Below are positions 18,701 through 26,432 of a stretch of 64,000 nucleotides of DNA, in pieces. The position numbers were made by a program, and so were the translations under genes. This stretch comes from SKLM01 sp964542755 (GTDB taxonomy: Bacteria > Chloroflexota > Anaerolineae > B4-G1). Where the stretch lies: the NCBI GenBank assembly GCA_964542755.1, contig CAZIWL010000006.1, positions 11,281 through 75,280 of the forward strand. Direction: 5' to 3'. Under the pieces are notes generated by a model. The model saw only the letters and a program-made list of their open reading frames with translations. It ran no database searches and was not told the origin of the DNA. The stretch's first letter is position 1, and each line of letters starts with the position of its first letter.

Positions 18701-19391
18701 CGCCCCCGCCGTCACCGGTGCCGACGTCATCGGTCTCACAATCGACGGTGCCGTCCGGGTGGATGACGCGGATGGAGGAGCCGGTGGGACACGGCTCTGT
18801 TACGCGCTCCTGGACGACGGACGTCAGGACGCTGAAGGCCCCGGCGCTCAGATCCAGCCCCGTACCGGCGGTGTAGGTGGTATCGTCGTCCCCGTCGTCG
18901 AGCCCGGTCGGCCTGTTCTCCAGGCCTGACCATGGTGCGTTCAGCGCGTAGAAGGCGTAGGGCGCGGCGCGGAGAGCAACGCGCCCGCTCAAAGCCGTGT
19001 AGCTCCCGCTCCCGGCGGGGCAGCGCACGCTGATCGCCAGATGGCGCTCGTCCCCGGGGAAGGCTCCGACGCCGAAATCCAAGTCGCTGACGGTGAAGCG
19101 CCCGTCACCGACCGGTACATTGGTCTTCGTCTGCGTCGCGCCGATCTGGGAACCGTTCTGTGGCGCGTCGTGGAGGGTGAACTGGAAGTCGCACGTGTCG
19201 CTGACGGTGCTCCCGTTTCGGATGAGGTGGCCCTGATAGGTGAAACCCGAACCCAGTGGCCCGGAGGGGCCGAGCAGCTCCGCAAGCTCGGGAGTCTGAG
19301 CTTGAGCTCCGCCGGCAACCAGCACAGCGCACGTCAGGATCAGGCCGAGTCCGCAGGCCATCGCGACACCGAATCCCCTCTTCTTACGCAT
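15759..19391 (-). CDS. Secreted fibre-like protein with YadA-head-like repeats (fibre B)
   Basis: A 1210-residue exported protein. Its signal peptide and head domain (to about residue 270) are nearly identical to fibre A. From about residue 430 to 1060 it consists of 14-16-residue units of the form NTASGxxATVGGG, with variants ITVTGDYATVGGG. This is the left-handed beta-roll repeat known from YadA-type trimeric adhesin heads (Hep_Hag type). The C-terminal domain contains SVAHAAGSF, AQQAFYVLRG and TTEV-like strands, similar to trimeric phage-tail or autotransporter tips. It lacks an outer-membrane anchor domain, so attachment must differ from true YadA. AAGGAGACGCC precedes the ATG. Between it and the PKD-like gene lies a 13-bp hairpin. 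Probable surface fibre; trimerisation is inferred. Confidence 0.85.
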   Translation of the reverse strand: MRKKRGFGVAMACGLGLILTCAVLVAGGAQAQTPELAELLGPSGPLGSGFTYQGHLIRNGSTVSDTCDFQFTLHDAPQNGSQIGATQTKTNVPVGDGRFTVSDLDFGVGAFPGDERHLAISVRCPAGSGSYTALSGRVALRAAPYAFYALNAPWSGLENRPTGLDDGDDDTTYTAGTGLDLSAGAFSVLTSVVQERVTEPCPTGSSIRVIHPDGTVDCETDDVGTGDGGGDITAVNAGSGLLGGGTSGEVTLAIDFDGTGSGATAARSDHDHDNSYYRQSELQGDKTASVHWNNITNVPQGLGDGDNDTTYSTGTGLSLAGTTISIIPAYRMPQGCADGQVAKWDVGSSVWYCSDDLGGTSGAWSLTGNAGTDPDTNFVGTTDAVTLTLAVKGAAALRLAPVSNINLGPNVIGGHSANNVRGSVTGATIGGGGDVWNPNVISGTAGTVSGGSGNTAGGDAATIGGGDSNTASGPGSTVGGGLGNSATRAYGTVGGGGLNTATGFGATVGGGGGIGIHSAYGNTASGDWSVVGGGANNYAGGITSTIGGGQYISVSAAGATVAGGSRITVTGGYAAVGGGLDNHVTGTIASVGGGYRNRAADSYATVSGGGHNDSRGLGAAVGGGGSNTASGACSVVAGGGGFSPFVELGNTASGDRATIGGGDTNVVASSYGTIGGGKSITVTGDYATVGGGQNIDVAATGSAVAGGSYITVTGDYAAVGGGHENQVDGDLATLGGGILNSAFGEASTIGGGRSIRVTGEAATVGGGDTNVVTAAFGTVGGGTSISVTGKFGTVGGGTQNHTVGTAATIGGGGYNTAIGEASTIGGGSFVTATGYASTVGGGVHNTASDNVSTIGGGAYISATGPAATVGGGAYIHARGEGATVAGGTYITVTADYATVGGGGYNTASGIGSVVAGGGGEDPIVVRNLPNTASGMLSVIGGGGLNRASEGYATVSGGQGNTADAWAATIGGGEQITVTGSWATVAGGTENVAEGDYASIGGGQMHIAEGKDATVCGGWANAAKGDQSVVCGGYDNEAVGDHATVSGGYNNEAGANFSTVVGGHSAEASHFGSVAHAAGSFSEAGDAQQAFYVLRGTTYDDTPTELFLDGASQRLTIGHRSITFDILVVARTAGSIPYSAGYTTQGVIEGWGANTVNFVFGTPVVTKLGDDIGGTDFDLDDSNGALVLEVTGPPDRTVRWVATVRTAEVAW
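18581..19223. repeat. Near-identical 643-bp DNA repeat, copy 2 (fibre B head domain)
   Basis: Partner of 14494-15136, with essentially the same bases throughout. The flanking signal-peptide regions are similar but visibly diverged, which fits gene conversion of the head domain. Confidence 0.9.
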
Positions 19392-19430
19392 TCTGGCGTC
19401 TCCTTCCTCTTAGCGGCAATACGTACCGGC

Positions 19431-19461
19431 GGTTCGAGGCCAGGTCAACTGGCCTCGAACC
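19431..19461. other. Perfect 13-bp hairpin between PKD-like gene and fibre B
   Basis: GGTTCGAGGCCAG and CTGGCCTCGAACC with a 5-base loop. It lies downstream of the PKD-like gene and upstream of fibre B on the minus strand. There is no T-tract, so it may be a processing or stability element rather than a terminator. Confidence 0.6.
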
Positions 19462-19521
19462 ATCGGCGTCTCTACGCTACGACGATCGCTCACCTCCGTA
19501 GCGCTGCACGCGGGAATCTCG

Positions 19522-20118
19522 TCAGTTCTTCATCACCATCGGCAGGAAGATGTGCTCGTCGAGATCGGCTTTGGTCATCACCGTCACGCGGACCGTGTCC
19601 GTCTTGGCCTGGCCCTCGGTCATGGTGCAGTTCCAGACTTTGATTAGGACGTCGTAGGTCCCCACGGTATCGAACGTATGGAGGGGCGTCGTAAGGGGAT
19701 CGGCACTACTAGTCGACGTGGCTGTGTCCCCGTCGTCGTAGTCGACCGTGTAGGTGTAGGGTTTGTCGGCGTTGTTGGGGGCGATATTGGCGCTGAACTG
19801 TACCGTTGTGTCCGTGTAGATGTCGCCCGCGGTCACCAGGTTGAGATCGACGCTGGTCACGGCTGTGCAGGCGGGCGGGGCGGCCGGGGCTGCCGGCCAA
19901 AACCCGCTGTGGAGCGTGTAATCGCCCCCGGCCAGGACGGGGCCCGGCTCAGGTTGACCCGCGGTGCCCGTGAGAGTATATCCGCCGCCCTGAACCTGCC
20001 CGCCGCCTCCGTCCACGGTCCACCAGGTCAGGTCGTAGCCGTTCCCGGATTGGGCGAGGGCTGCGCTGGCGACGATGAGCGTCAAGGCAACAGCCAGCAG
20101 TAGTCTCACTCTCCTCAT
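19522..20118 (-). CDS. Secreted PKD-like protein with LP-type C-terminal motif
   Basis: A 198-residue exported protein. The signal peptide ends near ASAALAQSG. A Gly-rich segment (GGGGQVQGGGYTLTGTAGQP) of a type common in Chloroflexota surface proteins is followed by a PKD/Ig-like domain (about residues 85-180: FSANIAPNN, YTVDYDDGD, TYDVLIKVWNC). It ends DEHIFLPMVMKN, an LP-hhh-K-N motif shared in form with neighbours. Its ATG overlaps the stop of the preceding fibre C gene (ATGA), so the two are translationally coupled. A decayed copy lies at 15430-15755. Possibly an accessory or anchor partner of the fibre, based only on coupling and duplication as a pair. Confidence 0.8.
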   Translation of the reverse strand: MRRVRLLLAVALTLIVASAALAQSGNGYDLTWWTVDGGGGQVQGGGYTLTGTAGQPEPGPVLAGGDYTLHSGFWPAAPAAPPACTAVTSVDLNLVTAGDIYTDTTVQFSANIAPNNADKPYTYTVDYDDGDTATSTSSADPLTTPLHTFDTVGTYDVLIKVWNCTMTEGQAKTDTVRVTVMTKADLDEHIFLPMVMKN

Positions 20119-22088
20119 GGACTTACCTCCTGTGCCGCGGCACTATCCGAACCCGATCTGCGAGCGACGATGCGGTAGTCGAAGGAAACGTTGGAGGTCC
20201 CGCCAGCCAGCTCACCGACATCGAAGGACGTGGGGCCCTTCGCCTCGACGAACAGGCCATTGCAGTCCCCCAGGGGTGTCAGGAAGACGTGATAGTCGTC
20301 AAGGTTGACGGTCTGGGCGTATATGGGCTCGATGACCACAGTCGTGCTTCCCTCAACCAGCGTCGCTGTGCCGAAGTCCTCAACCCATGGCTCAGGACTC
20401 TCCGAGGCGTACAGCTTCTGAGTGCCGTGGTCGTCTGTCTTGATGCTTGAGGCAGCGGGCTCAGTGTGGCAGACCTCCCAGATTGGGACGATAGGGCTGT
20501 CGCCCGGATCGTACACGGAGAAGCAAGAGCTGTCGTCGTCGTCATTGTTGTCCAGATAGACGACAACATCATCGTTGCTCAGAAGGGACATGCTACTATT
20601 CCACGTTTCCTGTGCCGCGATCACGCCCCAACTGCCGCCGAGTTCCACGTCTCCAACGGTCCTGGAGCCGCCGTCTTCACCTTTTGCGTAGACACCCACG
20701 TGGTCCGTGGCTTCGAAATATCCACCATACCCGTTTTCGGTGTTGTTCGCCTCGGCCCGAACGCCGTAGCCGGGACCGGTGGTGTCGGTCTTGGCGAACG
20801 CGCCGTAGCTGAGTCCGGTACTGTCCGCACCTACGGCGTAGAGCCCGTAGAATCCGCCCTCACCGTACAGGCCTCGACCCGAAAGGGAAGTCGCCCGGCC
20901 GTAGACGCCATACGTGGTTCCGCTCCCAGTCGCCAGGCCAACGGTGCCCGTTGTGGATCCGCTGCCGTAGACGCCGGTACCGCTCGTGGCACGACCGTGT
21001 ACGCCGTAGCCGCCGAGGCTGTATCCGTAGACCCCAGCGCCGGCGCCGCCCCCGGTGTTGGAGCCCGTCACGCCGGCAACCTGGTAATCCGTGCTGGGAC
21101 TCGTTCCGAAGACACCATGACCGCTAGGTGACTCCGCCTCGCCGTAGACGCCGTAGGTGGTACCACTGCTGGGGCTAGCATAGCCGTATACCCCGCGACC
21201 AGCGCTCGAGTCGTTTCTGCCGTAGACGCCGTACGTCTGACCGCTGTTCCCAGCGGCGTATCCATACACGCCCCAGCTGTTCTCGCTGCGCGCAAACACG
21301 CCAACATCGTTGGTGCTCGTGAAATAGCCGCCGGCCTCGTCTGTGGAAGTCCCCTTGACGCCCGGCCCGAACGAGCCAGTTCCGCGGCCGAAGACTCCCC
21401 CGTACCCGACGAAGTAGCCGCCGTAGCTGCCGTCGTCGCTACTGTTGCTCTTGCCATAAACCCCGTATGTGGCTCCAGTCGCGGCTGTTGCCTCGCCGTG
21501 GACCCCGTGACCGGAGGCGGACTCGCCCCGCACACCGGTTCCTTGAGTCGACTGACCTTCGACAGCAGCACTCAGGAACAGGCCAGTGTAGGAGTCCTCA
21601 ACGTGAAGCACCGAACCAAGCTCGCCGGCAGTATCGCTGGCGATGGTCGCCCCTGGTCGCAGGCTGTGGGCGTACGGGGCCGCGGTCAGCGGTACCATAC
21701 CACCGAGGGTCGAATAGGAGCCGCTGCCCGACGGACAGCGAACGGCGATCTCCATCTGTCGCGCCTCACCTGTGAAGGCGTCGGTGCCGAAGTCCACGGC
21801 GGCTGAGAAGTAGCCGTCGCCTACAACGACCCCGGGTACGTCCACGGGACCCTCCATCAGGGTGGGAGAGAGTCCGTAGTCGTACAGGCCGAAACGCAGG
21901 TCACACGTGCCGTTCACGGCGGATCCATTGTCTAGCAGGCGTCCCTGATAGGTGAAGGCTGTCCCCACGGCGGCCTGCGGTCCGGCGCTTTCCTGCGGGC
22001 CGATTCCCTGGCCCACTGCCCCACCACCCGTCAAGCCAAACAGCAATCCGAGAACCATCATCAAGCCAATGAGCGTCTTCCTTCTCAC
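20115..22088 (-). CDS. Secreted fibre-like protein with GVYG repeats (fibre C)
   Basis: A 657-residue exported protein. The signal segment (LIGLMMVLGLLFGLTGGGAVG) precedes a head domain starting GTAFTYQGRLLDNGS, homologous to but clearly diverged from fibres A and B. Residues about 185-500 are repeats around YGVYG, for example TYGVYGRNDSSAGRGVYGYA, another stalk-like beta repeat. The C-terminal domain (about 540-657) has KLYASESPEPWVEDFGTA, TVVIEPIYAQTV and DYRIVARRSG, as in phage-tail-like tip domains. A GTG start is preceded by GGGGAGGTAGAC. It is the first fibre gene after the small RIW-family gene and overlaps the PKD-like gene by 4 bases. Surface fibre role is inferred. Confidence 0.83.
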   Translation of the reverse strand: MRRKTLIGLMMVLGLLFGLTGGGAVGQGIGPQESAGPQAAVGTAFTYQGRLLDNGSAVNGTCDLRFGLYDYGLSPTLMEGPVDVPGVVVGDGYFSAAVDFGTDAFTGEARQMEIAVRCPSGSGSYSTLGGMVPLTAAPYAHSLRPGATIASDTAGELGSVLHVEDSYTGLFLSAAVEGQSTQGTGVRGESASGHGVHGEATAATGATYGVYGKSNSSDDGSYGGYFVGYGGVFGRGTGSFGPGVKGTSTDEAGGYFTSTNDVGVFARSENSWGVYGYAAGNSGQTYGVYGRNDSSAGRGVYGYASPSSGTTYGVYGEAESPSGHGVFGTSPSTDYQVAGVTGSNTGGGAGAGVYGYSLGGYGVHGRATSGTGVYGSGSTTGTVGLATGSGTTYGVYGRATSLSGRGLYGEGGFYGLYAVGADSTGLSYGAFAKTDTTGPGYGVRAEANNTENGYGGYFEATDHVGVYAKGEDGGSRTVGDVELGGSWGVIAAQETWNSSMSLLSNDDVVVYLDNNDDDDSSCFSVYDPGDSPIVPIWEVCHTEPAASSIKTDDHGTQKLYASESPEPWVEDFGTATLVEGSTTVVIEPIYAQTVNLDDYHVFLTPLGDCNGLFVEAKGPTSFDVGELAGGTSNVSFDYRIVARRSGSDSAAAQEVSP

Positions 22089-22420
22089 GTCTACCTCCCC
22101 TGGTGTGCTAAGTCCCCATTTTGTTCCGAGTCGGACAGTCTACGGCCCGCTGCGTTTGCGAGCTTGGGCAGCACGGAAGACCGGCTTCCTCGGGCAACGT
22201 TTTTTGTGTTCAGCTGTGGCACCCGCAACGCGGGCGAGTGTCATCTTATGTCTTGTTGCTCCCTCCTTCCCGGTTCAAGCCTGCTGTTGTTCACGGGGGC
22301 ACGCATCTTTTCTCGGTGATGAGAATCGTGTAGAGAGGGGTTGTCCATCGCTACCGGTTCCAGCAAGAACGGAGGAGGCACATCTCTGTCCGTGGGTCCG
22401 AATCGGAGGCAAACACCTGC
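22089..22420. other. Intergenic region upstream of fibre C
   Basis: About 330 bases without a gene. A small hairpin (CCCGC/GCGGG near 22230) and A/T-richer patches are present. I could not place a convincing -35/-10 pair or 11-bp direct repeats here, although this is where a fibre-operon promoter would be expected. Confidence 0.3.
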
Positions 22421-22645
22421 TCAGGGGTCTCTTGATGGAGACATCTGGCCGGGTTCGACAACCTGAGCGCGGAGGAAATCGACGACGGCGTCAATGCTGC
22501 TGAAAGACCGCCGCTCACCGGTCTGGATGTGTTCGACCTCTCCTTGCCACTGGCCCACAGGGCTGTCGGGGCGTTCGAGGTCCCGTTCGCGCCATATCCT
22601 CAGAATGAAGGAGAGGTAGGTCGAGCTAGACAGGGTTTCGTTCAA
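22421..22645 (-). CDS. Small RIW-family protein linked to BTAD regulator
   Basis: A 74-residue acidic protein with no signal peptide or membrane segment. The core SFILRIWRERD, then GQWQGEVEHIQTGERRSFSS, then a helix VVDFLRAQV is clearly the same family as the 103-residue protein at 37764-38075, which shares RIWR, (V/I)EH(I/V)QTG, R-x-x-F-S and a following Leu-rich helix. The TTG start is chosen because AGGAGG ends 5 bases before it and both paralogues then begin TTGAACGAA (Met-Asn-Glu). It lies between the large BTAD regulator and the fibre cluster on the same strand. Function unknown; its position suggests a regulatory or assembly role shared by the two clusters. Confidence 0.75.
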   Translation of the reverse strand: MNETLSSSTYLSFILRIWRERDLERPDSPVGQWQGEVEHIQTGERRSFSSIDAVVDFLRAQVVEPGQMSPSRDP

Positions 22646-23030
22646 ACTCACCTCCTGCTCACGAGGCCTAGAGCAGACCGCTGCGGGATTCCGTACCGTT
22701 CCAGAGGTGTCAGTCGCGAAGAAGCAACTCCAGCGCTTTCCTGCAGCACCATCCCGTCACTCGCGCGTACGACCGTACCGCGCCGCGAGCATTGCCGCTC
22801 GCTAGATTCTGGCACGGACCGGTACATCTTGGGCCCGCCCGGGTGGTGACAAGGCGTCCACTGGCTGACGTAGGCCACCGGGTGTTCCTTCGGCTAGCTG
22901 GGCCACTCTGAGCCTTCTCTCGGATTGATGCGGTGGACGCGCCAGTCGCCCGCGAACAACGAGATCCAGACGTAGCACATAGCGGCCCGCGCCACGCCCG
23001 TAGTGTAGGATCGCCCCAACGGATGCGCTA
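22646..23030. other. Intergenic region upstream of the small RIW-family gene
   Basis: About 385 bases with no convincing gene on either strand. It follows the regulator's terminator, so the RIW gene should have its own promoter here. I could not identify a clear sigma70 pair or an 11-bp repeat array. Confidence 0.35.
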
Positions 23031-23072
23031 GAGGCAAAAAAAGACTGTCGACCTCAATTGGCCGACAGTCTA
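23031..23072 (-). terminator. Intrinsic terminator of the large BTAD regulator
   Basis: On the minus strand AGACTGTCGG and its complement form a 9-10-bp stem with a loop around CCAATTGAGGT, followed by TTTTTTT. It starts about 40 bases after the stop codon of the regulator. This is the clearest Rho-independent terminator in the window. Confidence 0.9.
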
Positions 23073-23111
23073 GCATAAGGCTGCGTACAGAATGTGTACA
23101 GAGGCGGGCTA

Positions 23112-26100
23112 TCAGGGAATGCCCATAAGTGTGCGAGCCTGCCTCAAGTCCCGGGTGTCGTGCCCCTCGTCAAACGAGTGGTATAGTCCCATCAGGAGTG
23201 GGTCGGTATTCGAGCTTCGGCCCTGGCTTCTCTCCGATCTGCATAGGCTCATCGCTGCGCGCAGCTCAAGGGATCTGGCCTCCTGGTCTCGCGCCAGCTC
23301 CATAGCGCGGCGGTATGCGGCCTTCGCCTCAGTACCCACGGCGACAGAGCCCTCGGTCTGCTGCTCGCCGGTCTTGGAGAGACACTCACCCTTGAGCCGC
23401 CAGGCCTCCGGAGCGAAGAAAAGCTCTCCGGTCCGACGCGCGATGTCCAGACCTTCTTCAGCGGCGCTCAGGCCCTCGCGGACCAGTCCAGCTTCGAGAC
23501 AGGCCTCCGCCAGCATGGTGAACTGGAGCACAGTGAATGCCTCGGCGCCCATCTCTCGACTCTGGTCGATGCCTTGCCGCATGCTGATGACGCCAGCCTC
23601 GACGTCTCCCTGGTGCACGAGAGCACGCCCCCGATTCACGAGGCCAGCGGTGTACCAGTACGGCAGGCCGTGTTCCTCCGAGATCATCAGGGTGGCCTCG
23701 GCGAGTTCACGGACCTTCGCCCAGTCTCCGCAGAAGCCGTGAGCACCGCAGGCGTAGACCTGAGCCATAGCCAGTCCCGGGGGGTAGGCCAGCTTATCGG
23801 CCAGCGCGATGCCGTCGAGGCTCACGTCCAACGCACGTTCCGGGTACCCAAGCGCCCACAGGACGAACGCCAGGGCTCCGAGGCTGACCACGCCGGGCGA
23901 CATACCGTAGCGGAAGATGAGATGCCGGTGGCGGTTCGGGCGGTGGCGAGCGACAGCCTCCTCCAGATGCTCGCGCGCCAAGATCAGATCACCTACGATC
24001 AAGCGCTGAACACCGATCTGCCAGTGAGCGACCATCTCCGCGCTTGGATCCCCGGTCTGTCGGGCTGCGTCGAGGAGCTCCACGCCGATCTGGCCTGCCT
24101 CTTGGTGCCTACCGGCAGTGGTATGCGACATGAGGAGCAACCCAAGTGCCCTGAACAGCCCCTCGGCGTCGTTCAACGAACGGCACAGGTCTCGCGCCCT
24201 GGCGTGGGCGACAGATGCCGCAGGCGTTCCATGGCTCGTAGCCATCTGGAGGGAGACGCCGAGAGCCAGCTGGAGGTTTCGTTCCCTCTCATCGCGCTCC
24301 AGCGACGGGGGAAGCGTTCTGAGCAAGGCGACGGCCCGTCTCAAGTGAGCGGATGCCTCCTGAGGTGCGGCCACGAGCATCGCATTGTTCCCGGCTGTGT
24401 GCAGATAGTGGACGGCCTTGTCGGGCTGCTCAGCCCGTTCGAAGTGGCGTGCCAGGGTCACGGCCTTCTCGGGCCACAGCTCCTCCAGCGACTCGCCAGC
24501 CCGCCGGTGGAGCAGTCGGCGACGTCCGTAACTAAGGTCGGCGTATACTGCGCTCCGTGTCAAGTCGTGAATGAACCGGTATTCACCGTTCGCCTCGGTC
24601 ACGATCTGACGGGACAGAAGGATGTCCAGCGCGTCGACCACCTCCTCCTCGCTCCGCCCACTCGTGCCCCATATCAGGTCATGATCAAATTGGTAGCCCA
24701 GCACAGCGCACGTCTCGAGGACCTGCTCGGTTCGACGGTCGAGACGTCGAAGTCGACCGCGGATTGCGTCCGACACCGTGCTGGGGATGGGAAACTCGAG
24801 ATCGGCCGCCGAGTCCTCCACCCTGGCGCTGCTCCATCCCGATACCTCTTGCTCCAACACTCTTGTCTCGAGCATCGCTCGCACGATCTCCAGCAAGAAG
24901 AACGGGTTGCCACCGACGGCACGATGAAGCCGACGACTGAGTCGTGCGATACCACTTTCCTGTCCAGTCAGGTGCCGGACGAGACGGAGGATATCCGCCT
25001 GTTGGAGGCCACCCAGGCTGATCTCCCGCAGGACGCCCGATCGGAGCAGTTGTCCGCGGAGGGCATCCGGCTGCAATTCACTTGGCCGATAGGCGGCGAG
25101 CACGAGGACTGGAGCGCCGGCTATGTGCCGTCCCAGGTAGCCCAAGTACGATAACGTAGTCATGTCCGCCCAATGGAGGTTGTCCAGGCACAGGACAATG
25201 AGGCTCCCTGAGTTCGTTGCTTGGTGCGCCAGGCCGATGATGGATCGAGTGAGCGCCTGGAAGACGCGTTGCTGCCGCGGGGGCTCCACGGGGGTCTGCG
25301 GCGTTGTTGGAGATTGCCTCTCCTCGAGGTCAGGCATCAGGTGCGCAAGCTCTGCCAGACGGACCGACGCCCGATCGAGGACTGCCGGGTCCTTGGCATC
25401 CAGATGCGGTTGCAAAGCTTCGACCAGAGGGCCGTAGGATATCCCCTGTTCTGTCTCGTGCCCGCTTCCGGTCGCAGGCGTTGCACCATTGCCCAAGTTG
25501 CTCACGAACTCCTCGATGAGACGGGATTTACCGATGCCGGCCTCGCCTGAGATGAGCAGAATCCTCCCGCGACCTGCCCGGGCGTCGTCGTAGGCCTGAT
25601 TCAGATCGCGGAGCGCCTCTTGGCGTCCTACGAGTGGGGCGCTGAGGCTGGGGAGCGTCGTCCAATTGGGAGAGGGCGCCGTACTCTTGGCACGCACCCG
25701 GCCTTGTTGAGCCGCCTGATAGACGGCTTGGGTCTCGGGCAGCGGACTCACGCCCAGTTCTCGCTCCAACAGGACGGCGCACCGCTCATACTGTTCACTA
25801 GCTGCTCTATGATCTCCAGCGGCCGCGTGGAGGCGGATTAGGTCCCGGTGTACGTGCTCAGCGAGTTCGTCTATCTCCAGGTAGCGCCGGGCGTGCCCGA
25901 TGGCATCCTCAAGATTGCCCTGGGCTTCCTGCATCTGAATGAGTGTCTCGAGCGCCTCCAGGTAGCGTCGTTCCCAATGCCGTCGTTGCACAGATACCCA
26001 GACCTCGAACTCCGGGCATCCAGGAAGAGAGAAGCCAGCCAGGAACGGGCCCCGATAGAGCTTGACGGCCTGCGATAGGGCTGCCAGGGAGAGGGGCTGA

Positions 26101-26432
26101 CCGGACGTGGATGTGGTCAGGGTGCGGAAGTACCGGCAGTCGGTCCAGACGCGCGTGGCGTGGAGCGCAACGTGCTCTTGGGTAGTGATGAGCAGATTGG
26201 GCTCGGGCAGCGCGCGTCGAAGATGGCTCAAGAGAGAGGAGAGGTGTCGCCTGGCCCGGTACTCGGGCTCGTCGGGCCAGAAGAGGAAGGAGAGCGCCTC
26301 TCGCGCGGTTCGCTCCTCTCGCTCGGCCAGGTGGTAGAGAAGAGCCCGGACCTGCCGCCGCGTGACCTGGAGCGGTTTGCCGGGCGACTCGGCACTGGGA
26401 GTACCCAGCAAGCTGATGCGGACGGCCGTCAC
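23112..26432 (-). CDS. BTAD/AfsR-type transcriptional regulator with AAA ATPase and TPR domains
   Basis: A 1106-residue cytoplasmic regulator. The N-terminus (about 1-95) is an OmpR-like winged-helix DNA-binding domain, followed by the bacterial transcriptional activator domain (BTAD, about 95-245: LYRGPFLAGFSLPGCPEFEVW, ERRYLEALETL). A STAND/AAA-type ATPase follows with Walker A GEAGIGKSRL near residue 295 and Walker B-like LIVLCLDNLHWAD near 415. From about 680 onward the sequence is TPR-like helical repeats. Such proteins bind direct repeats and activate large gene clusters, with the ATPase/TPR part sensing a signal. The GTG start has GGGGAGGA 7 bases upstream. It precedes the RIW-family and fibre genes on the same strand but is separated by a strong terminator. 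Target genes are inferred from position. Confidence 0.9.
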   Translation of the reverse strand: MTAVRISLLGTPSAESPGKPLQVTRRQVRALLYHLAEREERTAREALSFLFWPDEPEYRARRHLSSLLSHLRRALPEPNLLITTQEHVALHATRVWTDCRYFRTLTTSTSGQPLSLAALSQAVKLYRGPFLAGFSLPGCPEFEVWVSVQRRHWERRYLEALETLIQMQEAQGNLEDAIGHARRYLEIDELAEHVHRDLIRLHAAAGDHRAASEQYERCAVLLERELGVSPLPETQAVYQAAQQGRVRAKSTAPSPNWTTLPSLSAPLVGRQEALRDLNQAYDDARAGRGRILLISGEAGIGKSRLIEEFVSNLGNGATPATGSGHETEQGISYGPLVEALQPHLDAKDPAVLDRASVRLAELAHLMPDLEERQSPTTPQTPVEPPRQQRVFQALTRSIIGLAHQATNSGSLIVLCLDNLHWADMTTLSYLGYLGRHIAGAPVLVLAAYRPSELQPDALRGQLLRSGVLREISLGGLQQADILRLVRHLTGQESGIARLSRRLHRAVGGNPFFLLEIVRAMLETRVLEQEVSGWSSARVEDSAADLEFPIPSTVSDAIRGRLRRLDRRTEQVLETCAVLGYQFDHDLIWGTSGRSEEEVVDALDILLSRQIVTEANGEYRFIHDLTRSAVYADLSYGRRRLLHRRAGESLEELWPEKAVTLARHFERAEQPDKAVHYLHTAGNNAMLVAAPQEASAHLRRAVALLRTLPPSLERDERERNLQLALGVSLQMATSHGTPAASVAHARARDLCRSLNDAEGLFRALGLLLMSHTTAGRHQEAGQIGVELLDAARQTGDPSAEMVAHWQIGVQRLIVGDLILAREHLEEAVARHRPNRHRHLIFRYGMSPGVVSLGALAFVLWALGYPERALDVSLDGIALADKLAYPPGLAMAQVYACGAHGFCGDWAKVRELAEATLMISEEHGLPYWYTAGLVNRGRALVHQGDVEAGVISMRQGIDQSREMGAEAFTVLQFTMLAEACLEAGLVREGLSAAEEGLDIARRTGELFFAPEAWRLKGECLSKTGEQQTEGSVAVGTEAKAAYRRAMELARDQEARSLELRAAMSLCRSERSQGRSSNTDPLLMGLYHSFDEGHDTRDLRQARTLMGIP

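Noticed and set aside
12176..22088. The three fibre-like proteins as tail fibres of the injection system
   Set aside because: All have signal peptides and lie about 15 kb away on the other strand, whereas CIS fibres are cytoplasmic proteins assembled on the particle; a cell-surface role fits better.
22646..23030. SARP-type 11-bp repeat array before the first RIW-family gene, as found before the CIS operon
   Set aside because: Only weak, non-matching heptamers could be placed; no convincing array was found on the minus strand.
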